DNA of 64,000 bases, taken from Streptomyces sp. SJL17-4 (GTDB lineage Bacteria; Actinomycetota; Actinomycetes; Streptomycetales; Streptomycetaceae). Numbering within the stretch: the stretch's first letter is position 1; the number at the start of each line of letters is the position of its first letter. The stretch spans positions 6,483,501 to 6,547,500 of the forward strand of contig NZ_CP104578.1 of assembly GCF_036826855.1 (NCBI RefSeq), given 5' to 3'. This document shows, in pieces, positions 25,623 through 35,502 of the stretch. The notes beneath the pieces were generated by a model. That model was given only the letters and a program-made list of their open reading frames with translations, was not told the DNA's origin and ran no database searches. A program made the position numbers and the translations under genes.

Positions 25623-26963
25623 ATGCGCCTGAACGCCTCCGCCCCACCCCGCCGCACCACGACCCCTCTCCCCTTCGTCCTCGCCGCCGTGCTGCTGCTC
25701 GTCGGCGGGCTCCTGCTCGCCCTACCGGACCGGGCCGGAGCCGCCGCCGACGTCCTGATCTCCCAGGGCCGACCGGCCACGTCCTCCTCCGTCGAGGACA
25801 GCACCTTCGGCCCGGAGAAGGCCTTCGACGGCGTCTCCACCACCCGCTGGGCCAGCGCCGAAGGCGTCGACCCCCAGTGGATCCGGGTCGACCTCGGCCC
25901 CTCGGCCACCGTCTCCCGCGTCAAGCTCGTCTGGGAGGCCGCGTACGCCAAGGCCTACCGCGTGGAGATCTCCGCCGACGGCACCACCTGGACCCGCCTC
26001 GCCACCGAGACCGCGGGGAACGGCGGCACGGACGACTGGACCGGACTCACCGGCCAGGGCCGCCACCTCCGCGTGTACGGGACCGCCCGCGGCACCTCGT
26101 ACGGCTACTCGCTCTTCACGGTGGAGGTCTACGGCACCACCGGCACCACGGAGCCGCCCACCGGCGCCTTCACCGTCGTCGCGGCCGGCGACATCGCCGC
26201 CCAGTGCACGGCCTCCAGCAGCTCCTGCGCCCACCCCAAGACCGCGGCCCTGGCCCAGCGGATCGCGCCGTCCTTCTACCTGACGATGGGCGACAACCAG
26301 TACGACGACGCCCTGCTCTCCGACTTCCGCAACTACTACGACAAGTCCTGGGGCGCCTTCAAGGCGAAGACCCGCCCCGTGCCCGGCAACCACGAGACCT
26401 ACGACCCGGCCGGCCCGCTCGCCGGCTACAAGGCCTACTTCGGCTCCATCGCCTACCCGCAGGGCAAGCCGTACTACAGCTACGACCAGGGCAACTGGCA
26501 CTTCGTCGCCCTCGACTCCAACTCCTTCGACGACGCCGCGCAGATCCAGTGGCTCAAGGACGACCTCGCGCGGAACACCAAGGGCTGCGTCGCCGCCTAC
26601 TTCCACCACCCGCTGTACTCCTCCGGCGGCCACGGCAACGACCCCGTGTCCAAGCCCGTCTGGCAGATCCTCTACGACGCCAAGGCCGACCTGGTGCTCA
26701 ACGGACACGACCACCACTACGAGCGCTTCGCCCCGCAGGACCCCAACGGTCGCGCCACCGCCGACGGCATCGTCGAGATCGTCGGCGGCATGGGCGGCGC
26801 CGACCCCTACGACATCGAGACGGTCCAGCCCAACAGCCAGAAGCGGATCACCGGTTCGTACGGCGTCCTGAAGCTCGACCTCACCGACACCACCTACACC
26901 TGGCAGTACGTCGGCACCGACAACCAGGTGAAGGACTCCGGCCCGACCTACACCTGCCACTGA
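25623..26963 (+). CDS. Secreted discoidin-domain metallophosphoesterase
   Basis: A 446-residue exported protein. A signal peptide with a long hydrophobic core (to about residue 41) is followed by an F5/8 type C (discoidin) carbohydrate-binding module at about 42-165 (ATSSSVEDSTFGPEKAFDG, TTRWAS). A calcineurin-like phosphoesterase domain occupies about 178-446. Metal-ligand motifs are AAGDIA, MGDNQYDD, GNHE, FHHPLY and NGHDHHYERF. The likely activity is a purple-acid-phosphatase-like phosphomonoesterase or phosphodiesterase acting outside the cell on polymer-bound substrate. ATG 25623 follows AGGGAGCCC. The stop overlaps the MFS gene start (TGATG). Confidence 0.9.
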   Translation: MRLNASAPPRRTTTPLPFVLAAVLLLVGGLLLALPDRAGAAADVLISQGRPATSSSVEDSTFGPEKAFDGVSTTRWASAEGVDPQWIRVDLGPSATVSRVKLVWEAAYAKAYRVEISADGTTWTRLATETAGNGGTDDWTGLTGQGRHLRVYGTARGTSYGYSLFTVEVYGTTGTTEPPTGAFTVVAAGDIAAQCTASSSSCAHPKTAALAQRIAPSFYLTMGDNQYDDALLSDFRNYYDKSWGAFKAKTRPVPGNHETYDPAGPLAGYKAYFGSIAYPQGKPYYSYDQGNWHFVALDSNSFDDAAQIQWLKDDLARNTKGCVAAYFHHPLYSSGGHGNDPVSKPVWQILYDAKADLVLNGHDHHYERFAPQDPNGRATADGIVEIVGGMGGADPYDIETVQPNSQKRITGSYGVLKLDLTDTTYTWQYVGTDNQVKDSGPTYTCH

Positions 26964-28300
26964 TGTACCTCGCGACCACCGGTCGCCCCGACGCGCCGCC
27001 CGCCCCCTCGGGGGTCCGGCGGCGCGTCCCCGGCACCGTCCTCGCCCTCGGCGCGGTCAGCCTGGTCACCGACGTCTCCTCGGAGATGGTGACGGCCGTC
27101 CTGCCGCTCTACCTGGTCCTCGGACTCGGCCTCTCCCCACTCCAGTTCGGGCTGCTCGACGGCCTCTCGACCGGTGCCACCGCGCTCGTACGACTCCTCG
27201 GCGGCGCCACCGCCGACCGCGGCGGCCGCCACAAGCAGATCGGCGGACTCGGCTACGCCCTGTCCGCCTGCTCCCGGCTCGGCCTCCTCCTCGCCGGCGG
27301 CGCGACCGGCTGGATCGCGACCGCGATCACCGCCGACCGGCTCGGCAAGGGCGTCCGCACCGCCCCGCGCGACGCCCTCATCACCCTGCACAGCCCACCC
27401 GAGGACCTGGGCCGCGCCTTCGGCACGCACAGGGCCATGGACACCACCGGCGCCCTCCTCGGCCCCCTGGCCGCCTTCGCGCTGCTGTGGGCGACCGCCG
27501 ACGCGTACGACGCCGTCTTCGCCGTCAGCTTCAGCGTCGGGGCGTTCGGCGTCCTGCTGTGGGTGCTGCTCGTCCCCGGGCGGACACGGGGCGACGAGAA
27601 GGCACCCGTCCTCCCGGCGGAACCACGCGCGCGTGGCGGGTCCGCGGAGCCACGCGCGCGTGGCGGCTTCCTCGGTGGACTGCTGGGCGGGCTGCGCTCG
27701 CCCGGGTACCGACGGATCGTGATCTGCGCCGGAATCCTCGGCGCCGCCACCATCGGCGACGCCTTCGTCTACCTGCTGCTCCAGCGACGGCTCGCGTTCG
27801 ACGCGACCTGGTTCCCGTTCCTGCCGCTCGGCGCGGCCGGCGTCTATCTGCTGCTCGCCGTCCCCGCCGGACGCCTCGCCGACCGGATCGGGCGGCGAGC
27901 ACCGCTCCTGTACGGGCACGGGGCCCTCCTCCTCGCCTACGGACTGCTCCTCGCCCCGCTGCCCGACCCCGTGGTCCTCCTGGGCGTCCTCCTCCTGCTC
28001 GGGGTCTTCTACGCCGCCACCGACGGTGTCCTGATGGCCCTGGCCGGGCCCTTCCTGAGCGAGGGCCGGCAGGCGAGCGGCCTCGCCGTCGTCCAGACCG
28101 CGCAGGCGCTCGCCCGGCTCGGCGCCGCCGTCGCGTTCGGCGCCGTCTGGACCGCGAGCGGGCCGGAGACCGCGCTCGTCACGGCGCTGCTCGCCCTCAC
28201 GGCGGCCCTGTGCTGCGCCGCGCGGCTGCTCCCCACGACTCCTTCCGAGCCCTCCGATTCGAGCCCTCCGAGAGGAGCGACCGACCCATGTCCGACCTGA
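26963..28300 (+). CDS. MFS transporter
   Basis: A 445-residue major-facilitator protein with about 12 membrane spans. LGAVSLVTDVSSEMVTAVLPLYL marks helix 1, and DRLGKGVRTAPRDALI is the conserved loop of the nickel/fosmidomycin-resistance-like subgroup. The cytoplasmic centre loop contains a 9-residue in-frame duplication (EPRARGG units) encoded by repeated 14-bp palindromes. It starts at ATG 26963, overlapping the phosphoesterase stop, and overlaps the next gene by 13 bases, so three genes are coupled. The substrate could be a product of the secreted phosphatase; this is only inference. Confidence 0.85.
   Translation: MYLATTGRPDAPPAPSGVRRRVPGTVLALGAVSLVTDVSSEMVTAVLPLYLVLGLGLSPLQFGLLDGLSTGATALVRLLGGATADRGGRHKQIGGLGYALSACSRLGLLLAGGATGWIATAITADRLGKGVRTAPRDALITLHSPPEDLGRAFGTHRAMDTTGALLGPLAAFALLWATADAYDAVFAVSFSVGAFGVLLWVLLVPGRTRGDEKAPVLPAEPRARGGSAEPRARGGFLGGLLGGLRSPGYRRIVICAGILGAATIGDAFVYLLLQRRLAFDATWFPFLPLGAAGVYLLLAVPAGRLADRIGRRAPLLYGHGALLLAYGLLLAPLPDPVVLLGVLLLLGVFYAATDGVLMALAGPFLSEGRQASGLAVVQTAQALARLGAAVAFGAVWTASGPETALVTALLALTAALCCAARLLPTTPSEPSDSSPPRGATDPCPT
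27623..27663. repeat. Duplicated 14-bp palindrome inside the MFS gene
   Basis: CCACGCGCGCGTGG occurs at 27623-27636 and again at 27650-27663, with a 27-base period. The frame is kept, which adds a repeated EPRARGG segment to the central loop. Confidence 0.85.
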
Positions 28301-29283
28301 CCGGCGCCCGCCCGTCCACCCGTACGCGCGTGTGGATCCTCGTACTCGCCCTTCTGCTGCTCGGCGGCGGGGCCACCGCCTACACGCTGCGCGCGGCCTC
28401 GGGCCGCGAGGCCGCGGTCGCCGGGACCGCCGCCCCCGGCTTCACCCTCGACCGTGACACCGGCGCGCTCTACGCGCGGGACACCGCGAGCGGCCGCATC
28501 GCGCGCGTGGACCCGTCCGCCCCCGGCGGCCGGGTGGTCGGCGGCCCCTCCTGCGACCGCTTCCACGCCGCCGGGCCCACCGCGCTCTGCCTCCAGCGCA
28601 GGCCGGGCGTCCCGGCCCGCTCGTACGCCCTGGTGCTCGACCGGCAGCTGCGCGAGGTGCGGCGGATCGGGCTGCCGGGCATCCCCAGCCGGGCCCGGGT
28701 CTCGGCCTCGGGGAACATGCTCGCCTGGACGATGTTCGCGACCGGAGACTCCTACGCCCGCTCGTCCTTCTCCACCCGGACCTCGATCCTCGATCTGCGG
28801 ACCGGCTATCTGGTGAAGAACATCGAGCAGATCCCCCTCACCCTCGGCGGCCGCCGGCACCACGCCCCCGACGTCAACTACTGGGGCGTCAGCTTCGCCG
28901 CCGACGACAACCGCTTCTACGCCACCGTCTCCACGGGCGGCCGTACCCATCTCGTCGAGGGCGACATGCGGAACTGGTCCGCCAGGGCCCTGCGGGAGAA
29001 CGTCGAATGCCCTTCGCTCTCCCCGGACGGCACCCGGCTCGCCTTCAAGAAGCGGGTCTCCGACGGCCCGAGCGAGCCGTGGCGGCTGTACGTGTACGAG
29101 CTGGGCACCGGGCGCGAACACGCGGTCGCCGAGCGGCGCGGCATCGACGACCAGGCGCTGTGGACGGACCGGGAGACCCTCGCGTACGGCTACGGGGGAG
29201 CGGTCTGGTCGGTCCCGGCCGACGGTTCGGGCACCCCGCGCCGCCTGGCGAGCGGGGCCTCCTCCCCGGCGGTGCCGCACTGA
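28288..29283 (+). CDS. Membrane-anchored TolB-like beta-propeller protein
   Basis: A 331-residue protein with one N-terminal membrane span (about 14-34) and an extracytoplasmic domain of WD40/TolB-type propeller strands. The segment ECPSLSPDGTRLAFKKR is the classic PD40 motif, and others are VSASGNMLAWTMF and DDQALWTDRETLAYGYGG. It probably binds protein or ligand outside the membrane. The ATG at 28288, after AGAGGAG, lies inside the MFS coding end. The three-gene set phosphoesterase, MFS, propeller looks like one functional unit. Confidence 0.78.
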   Translation: MSDLTGARPSTRTRVWILVLALLLLGGGATAYTLRAASGREAAVAGTAAPGFTLDRDTGALYARDTASGRIARVDPSAPGGRVVGGPSCDRFHAAGPTALCLQRRPGVPARSYALVLDRQLREVRRIGLPGIPSRARVSASGNMLAWTMFATGDSYARSSFSTRTSILDLRTGYLVKNIEQIPLTLGGRRHHAPDVNYWGVSFAADDNRFYATVSTGGRTHLVEGDMRNWSARALRENVECPSLSPDGTRLAFKKRVSDGPSEPWRLYVYELGTGREHAVAERRGIDDQALWTDRETLAYGYGGAVWSVPADGSGTPRRLASGASSPAVPH

Positions 29284-29350
29284 CCGACCGTACGAAGCCT
29301 CATGCCTCCCGGAGCCGCACGTCTCCCGCAGCCGCACGCCTGCCGCAGCC

Positions 29351-30649
29351 TCACGCCTTCCGGAGCGAGCCGCGGAGCGCGAGCGCCGCCATCGGCAGCA
29401 GCAGGCAGGCCGCGATCGCGTTCAGCGGTCCGTAGCCCGCCTGCGCCACGATCAGGCCCGCCGCGAGGCCGCCGACACCGGCGGCGGTGTTCATGATGAA
29501 GTCGGAGAGCCCCTGGACCGCGGCCCGCGCGGCCTGCGGCACCGAGTCCGTGAGCAGCGCCGAGCCGGACACCAGACCCGCCGACCAGCCGAGGCCGAGG
29601 ATGAACAGGCCGAGGGCGGTGCGGCCGTGGCTGGGCCCCGCCGTGCCCGCGACGAGTGCCGCCACGCCGATCAGCCCGACCGCGAGCCCGATCACCGACA
29701 GCCTCCCCAGCCGGTCGGACAGCCAGCCCATCAGGGGCGAGAAGGCGTACATACCGGCGATGTGCCCACTGATGACGAGCCCGATCAGCTGGATGTCCGC
29801 CCCGTGGTGGGTGAGCGCCACCGGGGTCATCGACATGATCGACACCATCGCGGTGTGCGAGCCCGCGACGGTGACCACCGCGAGGCGGGCCTTCGGGGAC
29901 TCCCGTACCGCCCGCATCCCGGCCCGCAGGGAGCGTTCCTCCGGCGCCTCGCCCGCGCCGGTCCCGTCGAGCGCGCGGGCGGTGAGGAGGGGGTCGGGGC
30001 GCAGCAGCACGGCCACCATGGCCGCCGCGATCACGAAGACTCCGGCGGCCCAGACGAAGGGGCCCGCGGTGGCGGGTATCCCCAGGCCCGCGACGCTCTT
30101 CCCGGCCGGCGCGGCGATGTTCGGGCCCAGGACCGCCCCGATCGTCGTCGCCCACACCACGGTGGAGATGGCCCGCGCCCTGCGGTCCGGTGCGGCGAGG
30201 TCGGCGGCGGCGAATCGGGCCGCCAGGTTGGCCGATGATCCGGCGCCGAAGCCCACGAGGCCGAGGAGCAGCAGGGGGAAGCTCGCGGCGACCGCCCCGA
30301 GCACGGCGACCCCGGCGCCGACCGCGCCGATGAGGTAGGCGAGGACGAGACCGGCCCGGCGGCCCCGCGAGGCCATCAGGGCGGCCAGCGGCATGGCGAG
30401 CAGCGCGGGCCCCGCCACGGTCGCCGTCGACGCGAGACCGGACAGTGCCTCGGAACCGCTGACGTCCCTGGCGAGCACGGCGGCGAGCGCGACGCCGGTG
30501 GCGATGCCGAGGCCCCCGAGGATCTGGGTGGCGATGAGCACGGCCTGAACGCGCCGGCGCAGCGCGGGGAGCTCGGCGTCGGTGACGGGGGTGGGGCCGG
30601 GTATGTGGCCGGGCAGGGTGGCGTCAGGGGTGCCGGGGGTGTGGGTCAC
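29351..30649 (-). CDS. MFS transporter (drug-efflux-like)
   Basis: A 432-residue 12-helix transporter. A 35-residue cytoplasmic N-terminus precedes helix 1 (VQAVLIATQILGGLG). GWLSDRLGRLSVIG is the loop 8-9 motif related to motif A. It resembles the efflux proteins of the DHA1 type with unknown substrate. The start is GTG 30649. The upstream region holds two 30-base direct repeats with internal palindromes. The gene lies downstream of ogt in the same direction. Confidence 0.8.
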   Translation of the reverse strand: MTHTPGTPDATLPGHIPGPTPVTDAELPALRRRVQAVLIATQILGGLGIATGVALAAVLARDVSGSEALSGLASTATVAGPALLAMPLAALMASRGRRAGLVLAYLIGAVGAGVAVLGAVAASFPLLLLGLVGFGAGSSANLAARFAAADLAAPDRRARAISTVVWATTIGAVLGPNIAAPAGKSVAGLGIPATAGPFVWAAGVFVIAAAMVAVLLRPDPLLTARALDGTGAGEAPEERSLRAGMRAVRESPKARLAVVTVAGSHTAMVSIMSMTPVALTHHGADIQLIGLVISGHIAGMYAFSPLMGWLSDRLGRLSVIGLAVGLIGVAALVAGTAGPSHGRTALGLFILGLGWSAGLVSGSALLTDSVPQAARAAVQGLSDFIMNTAAGVGGLAAGLIVAQAGYGPLNAIAACLLLPMAALALRGSLRKA

Positions 30650-30675
30650 TTACGTGAGTGTGCCAGCCGTCCCAC

Positions 30676-30735
30676 CTGATGGGAACGCCTCCCCGTGAGG
30701 CCGGACTGATGGGAACGCCTCCCGGGGAGGCCGGA
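30676..30735. repeat. Two tandem 30-base repeats upstream of the MFS gene
   Basis: Two adjacent 30-base units (30676-30705 and 30706-30735) differ at two positions. Each begins CTGATGGGAACGCCTCCC. The second holds the perfect inverted repeat GCCTCCC-G-GGGAGGC. They lie 27 bases upstream of the minus-strand MFS start and downstream of the ogt stop, so they could be paired operators or an attenuator. Confidence 0.8.
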
Positions 30736-30763
30736 AGCCGACGGCCCGGCGGGGGAGAGGCCC

Positions 30764-31330
30764 TCAGAACAGCGGCGCCGGCAGCACGCCCTCGAGCGCG
30801 AGCAGCTGCCGCTTGGTCTCGAGACCGCCTCCGAAGCCGCCGAGACCGCCGTCGCTCTCCACCACACGGTGGCACGGCACCACGACCGGCAGCGGATTGG
30901 ATCCCATCGCCGCGCCGACCGCCTGCGCCGCCCCCGGCTGCCCCACGCGTCCGGCCAGCTCCCCGTACCCGACGACCGTGCCGTACGGCACACCGCTCGC
31001 CAGCTCGCGCAGCACCTGCCGGTTGAAGCCCGCCGTCAGACTCCAGTCCAGGGGCAGATCGACATCGCCGGGCTCGCCCGCGAAGTACCGGTCGAGCCGG
31101 CGTATCGCGCCCGCGAGCAGCCCCGAGGCGCGCTCCACCGGCTCCGCGCCGAGCTGCGCCGCCAGCCGGTCGAGCATCCGGTCCCGCCGCGCCGCGTCGG
31201 CGTGGAACTCGACCCGCACGAGTCCCCGCTCGGTCGCGGCGAGGAAGAGCGGCCCGATGGCGCACTCCATGACCGTCCACTCCACCGGGACGGCCCGCCC
31301 GCCGCCCTCCGGCCCCGCTTCGATGTCCAT
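30764..31330 (-). CDS. ogt: Methylated-DNA-protein-cysteine methyltransferase
   Basis: A 188-residue suicide DNA-repair protein that removes O6-alkyl groups from guanine. The active-site motif VVVPCHRVV carries the acceptor Cys. The Arg-finger helix segment [30 protein letters not shown] and the C-terminal [13 protein letters not shown] are complete. ATG 31330 is seven bases after TACCGT, suggesting a leaderless message; a GTG at 31360 would add ten residues. It stands next to uvrB and close to uvrA and uvrC. Confidence 0.92.
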   Translation of the reverse strand: MDIEAGPEGGGRAVPVEWTVMECAIGPLFLAATERGLVRVEFHADAARRDRMLDRLAAQLGAEPVERASGLLAGAIRRLDRYFAGEPGDVDLPLDWSLTAGFNRQVLRELASGVPYGTVVGYGELAGRVGQPGAAQAVGAAMGSNPLPVVVPCHRVVESDGGLGGFGGGLETKRQLLALEGVLPAPLF

Positions 31331-31472
31331 GCCGCCCACGGTACGGCCCACCACCGACAACGGGGCCCGGAAAGCGGACGCAAGATCACGAACCGGTCTC
31401 GCTCAGGTCTCACGAGCGGAAATTCCCCGGTCACATGGTCGCGTGGCCCCCGGCGCGCCATAATCTCGCCCC

Positions 31473-31484
31473 GGTAGTACTACC
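31473..31484. promoter_or_regulatory. 12-bp palindrome at the MHYT gene transcription start
   Basis: GGTAGTACTACC is a perfect palindrome starting seven bases after a TAATCT -10 candidate (31461-31466). A regulator bound here would sit on the start point of the MHYT gene. Confidence 0.55.
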
Positions 31485-31540
31485 CAGCGGTACCGACTGT
31501 TTTCGGACGACGTGGCACCAGGGGTGGAGGACACACGCTC

Positions 31541-32440
31541 ATGCAGGGCACGGTCGACGGATTCAGCTACGGGCTCGTCACTCCGGTGGCGGCCTTTCTC
31601 ATGGCGTGCCTGGGCGGCGCCCTCGGCCTGCGGTGCACCACGAGATCGCTCCGCCACCGCGACAGCTTCAAGGCGGGCTGGCTCGCCCTCGGGGCCACCT
31701 CGATCGGCACCGGCATCTGGACCATGCACTTCATCGCCATGATGGGCTTCTCGGTCCAGCAGGCGCCCATCCACTACGACCTGCCCATCACCTTCGCCAG
31801 CCTGGGCGTGGCCGTCCTGATGGTCGGCATCGGGATCTTCATCGTCGGATACCGGGGGGCGACCGCCCTCACCCTGGTCACCGGCGGCACCATCACCGGC
31901 CTCGGCGTGGCCACCATGCACTACCTGGGCATGGCCGGGATGCGCCTCCAGGGGCGCATCGAGTACGACACGCTCACCGTCGCGACGTCCGTGGTCATCG
32001 CCGTCGTGGCGGCCACGACGGCCCTCTGGGCGGCCGTCTCCGTCCATGGATTTCTGGCCAGCCTCGGTGCGAGCCTGGTGATGGGCGTCGCCGTCAGTGG
32101 TATGCACTACACCGCCATGTCGGCGGTCAGCGTCCACCTGCACGGCACGGAGCCCGTCAAGGGCACCGGCGACACCGCCACCTCGCTGCTGCTGCCGATG
32201 CTGATCGGCCCGGCGGTCTTCCTGATCCTCGCCGCCGTCGTCGTCATGTTCGACCCGCTGCTCGTGATGGGCGATCCGGACTGGCAGGGCCCCGCCGCCC
32301 GTACCCCGCACCGCCCCGGCGTCCCCGCCCCGCGCCACGTACCGTCCTACGGCGAGCCCGCCAACTGGACGGCCCGGCCCGCCGGACGCGGGGCCCGCAG
32401 GAGCGTCCCCCGGGCCGGCCACCGCTCCCAGGACTGGTGA
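31541..32440 (+). CDS. MHYT-domain integral membrane sensor
   Basis: A 299-residue membrane protein with about seven transmembrane helices. It carries the three MHYT signatures [20 protein letters not shown] and [11 protein letters not shown], whose Met/His residues are proposed to bind copper and sense a diatomic gas. No GGDEF, EAL or kinase output domain follows; the C-terminal 60 residues are basic and Pro-rich. Such stand-alone MHYT proteins are known in Streptomyces but their signal output is unknown. GGAGG lies ten bases before ATG 31541. Confidence 0.9.
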   Translation: MQGTVDGFSYGLVTPVAAFLMACLGGALGLRCTTRSLRHRDSFKAGWLALGATSIGTGIWTMHFIAMMGFSVQQAPIHYDLPITFASLGVAVLMVGIGIFIVGYRGATALTLVTGGTITGLGVATMHYLGMAGMRLQGRIEYDTLTVATSVVIAVVAATTALWAAVSVHGFLASLGASLVMGVAVSGMHYTAMSAVSVHLHGTEPVKGTGDTATSLLLPMLIGPAVFLILAAVVVMFDPLLVMGDPDWQGPAARTPHRPGVPAPRHVPSYGEPANWTARPAGRGARRSVPRAGHRSQDW

Positions 32441-32502
32441 CGGAGGGCCGCCGCCGAGCCGATCACCACCCGAGTGTCAGTGCCGGGTCGTACGGTGGTT
32501 GC

Positions 32503-34632
32503 ATGCGGCCCGTTTCCAAGATCGAACGTTCGGTGGCGCCCTTCGAGGTCGTCAGCTCCTACCAGCCCAGCGGCGACCAGCCGACGGCCATCGCCGACCT
32601 GGAGCGGCGTATCCGCGCGGGCGAGAAGGACGTCGTGCTCCTCGGTGCCACCGGCACCGGAAAGTCCGCCACCACCGCGTGGATGATCGAGAAGCTCCAG
32701 CGCCCCACCCTGGTGATGGCGCCGAACAAGACCCTGGCCGCCCAGCTGGCGAACGAGTTCCGCGAGCTCCTGCCGAACAACGCGGTCGAGTACTTCGTCT
32801 CGTACTACGACTACTACCAGCCCGAGGCGTACGTGCCGCAGTCGGACACGTACATCGAGAAGGACTCCTCCATCAACGAGGAGGTGGAGCGGCTCCGCCA
32901 CTCCGCGACGAACTCCCTGCTCACCCGCAGGGACGTCATCGTGGTCGCCTCCGTCTCCTGCATCTACGGCCTCGGCACGCCCCAGGAGTACGTGGACCGG
33001 ATGGTCCCGCTCAAGGTCGGCGACGAGCTCGACCGCGACCAGCTGCTCCGCCGCTTCGTCGACATCCAGTACACGCGGAACGACCTGGCGTTCACCCGTG
33101 GCACCTTCCGCGTCCGCGGCGACACCATCGAGATCTTCCCGGTCTACGAGGAGCTCGCCGTCCGCATCGAGATGTTCGGCGACGAGATCGAGGCCCTCTC
33201 CACCCTCCACCCGCTCACCGGCGAGGTCATCAGCGAGGACCGCGAGCTGTACGTGTTCCCCGCCAGCCACTACGTCGCCGGCCCCGAGCGCATGGAGCGC
33301 GCGGTCAACGACATCGAGCGCGAGCTGGAGGGCCGCCTCGCCGAGCTCGACAAGCAGGGCAAGCACCTGGAGTCCCAGCGCCTGCGCATGCGGACCACGT
33401 ACGACCTGGAGATGATGCGCCAGATCGGCTCCTGCTCCGGCATCGAGAACTACTCGATGCACTTCGACGGCCGCGACCCCGGCTCCGCGCCCAACACCCT
33501 CATCGACTACTTCCCCGAGGACTTCCTCCTCGTCATCGACGAGTCGCACGTCACCGTGCCGCAGATCGGCGCCATGTACGAGGGCGACGCCTCCCGCAAG
33601 CGGACCCTGGTCGACCACGGCTTCCGGCTCCCGTCCGCCCTGGACAACCGCCCGCTGAAGTGGGAGGAGTTCCAGGAGCGCATCGGCCAGACGGTCTACC
33701 TCTCCGCGACCCCCGGCACGTACGAACTCTCGCGCGGAGACGGCTTCGTCGAGCAGATCATCCGCCCCACCGGGCTCGTCGACCCCGAGGTCGTCGTCAA
33801 GCCCACCGAGGGCCAGATCGACGACCTGGTCCACGAGATCAGACTGCGCACCGAGCGTGACGAGCGGGTCCTCGTCACCACCCTCACCAAGAAGATGGCC
33901 GAGGACCTCACCGACTACTTCCTGGAGCTCGGCATCCAGGTGCGCTATCTGCACAGCGACGTCGACACCCTGCGCCGGATCGAGCTGCTGCGCGAGCTGC
34001 GCGCCGGTGAGTACGACGTCCTCGTCGGCATCAACCTCCTCCGCGAGGGCCTCGACCTCCCCGAGGTGTCCCTCGTCGCCATCCTCGACGCCGACAAGCA
34101 GGGCTTCCTGCGTTCCGGGACCTCCCTGATCCAGACGATCGGCCGCGCCGCGCGAAACGTCTCGGGCCAGGTCCACATGTACGCGGACCGCATCACCCCT
34201 GCGATGGAGCAGGCCATCGACGAGACCAACCGGCGCCGCGAGAAGCAGATCGCGTACAACACGGAGAACGGCATCGACCCGCAGCCGCTCCGCAAGAAGA
34301 TCAACGACATCGTCGCGACCATCGCGCGCGAGGAGATCGACACCGAGGAACTCCTCGGCACCGGCTACCGGCAGGGGAAGGAGGGCCAGGGCGCCAAGGC
34401 CCCCGTCCCCTCGCTCGCCGCGCACGGCGTCAAGGGCAGGGGCAAGGCCGGTTCCACTGTGGAGCTCGGCGACCGGCCCGCCACCGAACTGGCCGCGATC
34501 ATCGAGGAGATGACCGACCGGATGCGCGCCGCCGCCGCCGAGCTGCAGTTCGAGGTGGCCGCCCGGCTCCGTGACGAAGTGGGAGAGCTGAAGAAGGAGT
34601 TGCGCCAGATGAAGGAGGCGGGACTCGCCTGA
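32503..34632 (+). CDS. uvrB: Excinuclease ABC subunit UvrB
   Basis: A 709-residue damage-verification helicase of nucleotide excision repair. It has the Walker [11 protein letters not shown] near residue 47, the beta-hairpin region [15 protein letters not shown], the helicase motifs VIDESH and SATPGTYE, and [18 protein letters not shown] and [11 protein letters not shown]-terminal UVR motif ([19 protein letters not shown]) binds UvrC. The ATG at 32503 lies six bases after TACGGT with no ribosome-binding site, so the mRNA is probably leaderless. A CGAACGTTCG palindrome just inside the gene lacks the 4-base spacing of an SOS box. Confidence 0.97.
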   Translation: MRPVSKIERSVAPFEVVSSYQPSGDQPTAIADLERRIRAGEKDVVLLGATGTGKSATTAWMIEKLQRPTLVMAPNKTLAAQLANEFRELLPNNAVEYFVSYYDYYQPEAYVPQSDTYIEKDSSINEEVERLRHSATNSLLTRRDVIVVASVSCIYGLGTPQEYVDRMVPLKVGDELDRDQLLRRFVDIQYTRNDLAFTRGTFRVRGDTIEIFPVYEELAVRIEMFGDEIEALSTLHPLTGEVISEDRELYVFPASHYVAGPERMERAVNDIERELEGRLAELDKQGKHLESQRLRMRTTYDLEMMRQIGSCSGIENYSMHFDGRDPGSAPNTLIDYFPEDFLLVIDESHVTVPQIGAMYEGDASRKRTLVDHGFRLPSALDNRPLKWEEFQERIGQTVYLSATPGTYELSRGDGFVEQIIRPTGLVDPEVVVKPTEGQIDDLVHEIRLRTERDERVLVTTLTKKMAEDLTDYFLELGIQVRYLHSDVDTLRRIELLRELRAGEYDVLVGINLLREGLDLPEVSLVAILDADKQGFLRSGTSLIQTIGRAARNVSGQVHMYADRITPAMEQAIDETNRRREKQIAYNTENGIDPQPLRKKINDIVATIAREEIDTEELLGTGYRQGKEGQGAKAPVPSLAAHGVKGRGKAGSTVELGDRPATELAAIIEEMTDRMRAAAAELQFEVAARLRDEVGELKKELRQMKEAGLA

Positions 34633-34820
34633 CCGGACGCGGTCCGGTGGGGGAACGGGTGCGTGGTCCGGCGCGTGTCCGGCGCGCGGTCCGGTGTGTT
34701 GCAAGACCGACACAAAACCGGACCGCACCTCCGCGCTGTCAGTGGTGCTGCGTAATGTGCTCGACAACCGCACGCACCGGAACAGCGGGCGCGGGGAACG
34801 CTAACGAGAGGGGCAAACGC

Positions 34821-35399
34821 GTGTCGGTCAACATGACCAAGGGTCAGGCCATCAGCCTGGAGAAGCAGGGTGGGGGCAGCCTCAGCCAGGTGCGGATGGG
34901 CCTCGGCTGGCAGGCCGCGCCGCGCCGGGGTCTCTTCGGCAAGCGCACGCAGGAGATCGACCTGGACGCCTCGGCCGTCCTCTTCGCGGACAAGCAGCCG
35001 GTCGACGTGGTCTTCTTCCGTCACCTGGTCAGCGACGACGGCTCGGTCAAGCACACCGGTGACAACCTGGTCGGCGGCGCGGGCCAGGGCGGGGACGACG
35101 AGGCGATCCTCGTCGACCTCCAGCGGGTCCCGGTCCACATCGACCAGATCGTCTTCACGGTGAACTCCTTCACCGGCCAGACGTTCCAGGAGGTGCAGAA
35201 CGCGTTCTGCCGCATCGTCGACGAGGCGAACGGCCAGGAGCTCGCGCGCTACACCCTCGACGGTGGCGGCAACTACACCGCGCAGATCATGGCGAAGGTG
35301 CACCGGGTCGGCTCCGGCTGGCAGATGACCGCCCTGGGCAACCCGGCCAACGGCCGCACGTTCCAGGACCTGATGCCCGCGATCCTGCCGCACCTGTAG
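34821..35399 (+). CDS. TerD-family stress protein
   Basis: A 192-residue calcium-binding TerD-fold protein. The segment MGLGWQAAPRRGLFG is the TerD opening, IDLDASAVLF and GSVKHTGDNLVGG...DDEAI carry the acidic metal-binding loops, and VVFTVNSFTGQTFQEV the C-terminal strand. TerD proteins form membrane-associated stress and metal-response complexes. GTG 34821 follows GAGAGGGG. A TAATGT (34753-34758) may be its -10. A related fused protein follows at 35622 and a TerC at 37848, so the three look like a small Ter module. Confidence 0.9.
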   Translation: MSVNMTKGQAISLEKQGGGSLSQVRMGLGWQAAPRRGLFGKRTQEIDLDASAVLFADKQPVDVVFFRHLVSDDGSVKHTGDNLVGGAGQGGDDEAILVDLQRVPVHIDQIVFTVNSFTGQTFQEVQNAFCRIVDEANGQELARYTLDGGGNYTAQIMAKVHRVGSGWQMTALGNPANGRTFQDLMPAILPHL

Positions 35400-35502
35400 T
35401 CAGGACCGCACCGCAATACCCACAGCTCCCGGAGGCAGCAGGCCACCGGGAGCTGTCCCGCATGACCCGCGCCTGCTGAAACGCCGCGAACGCGAGAACG
35501 CC

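Noticed and set aside
32522..32533. CGAACGTTCG near the uvrB start as a LexA box
   Set aside because: The actinobacterial SOS box needs four bases between CGAAC and GTTCG; here there are none, and the site is inside the coding sequence.
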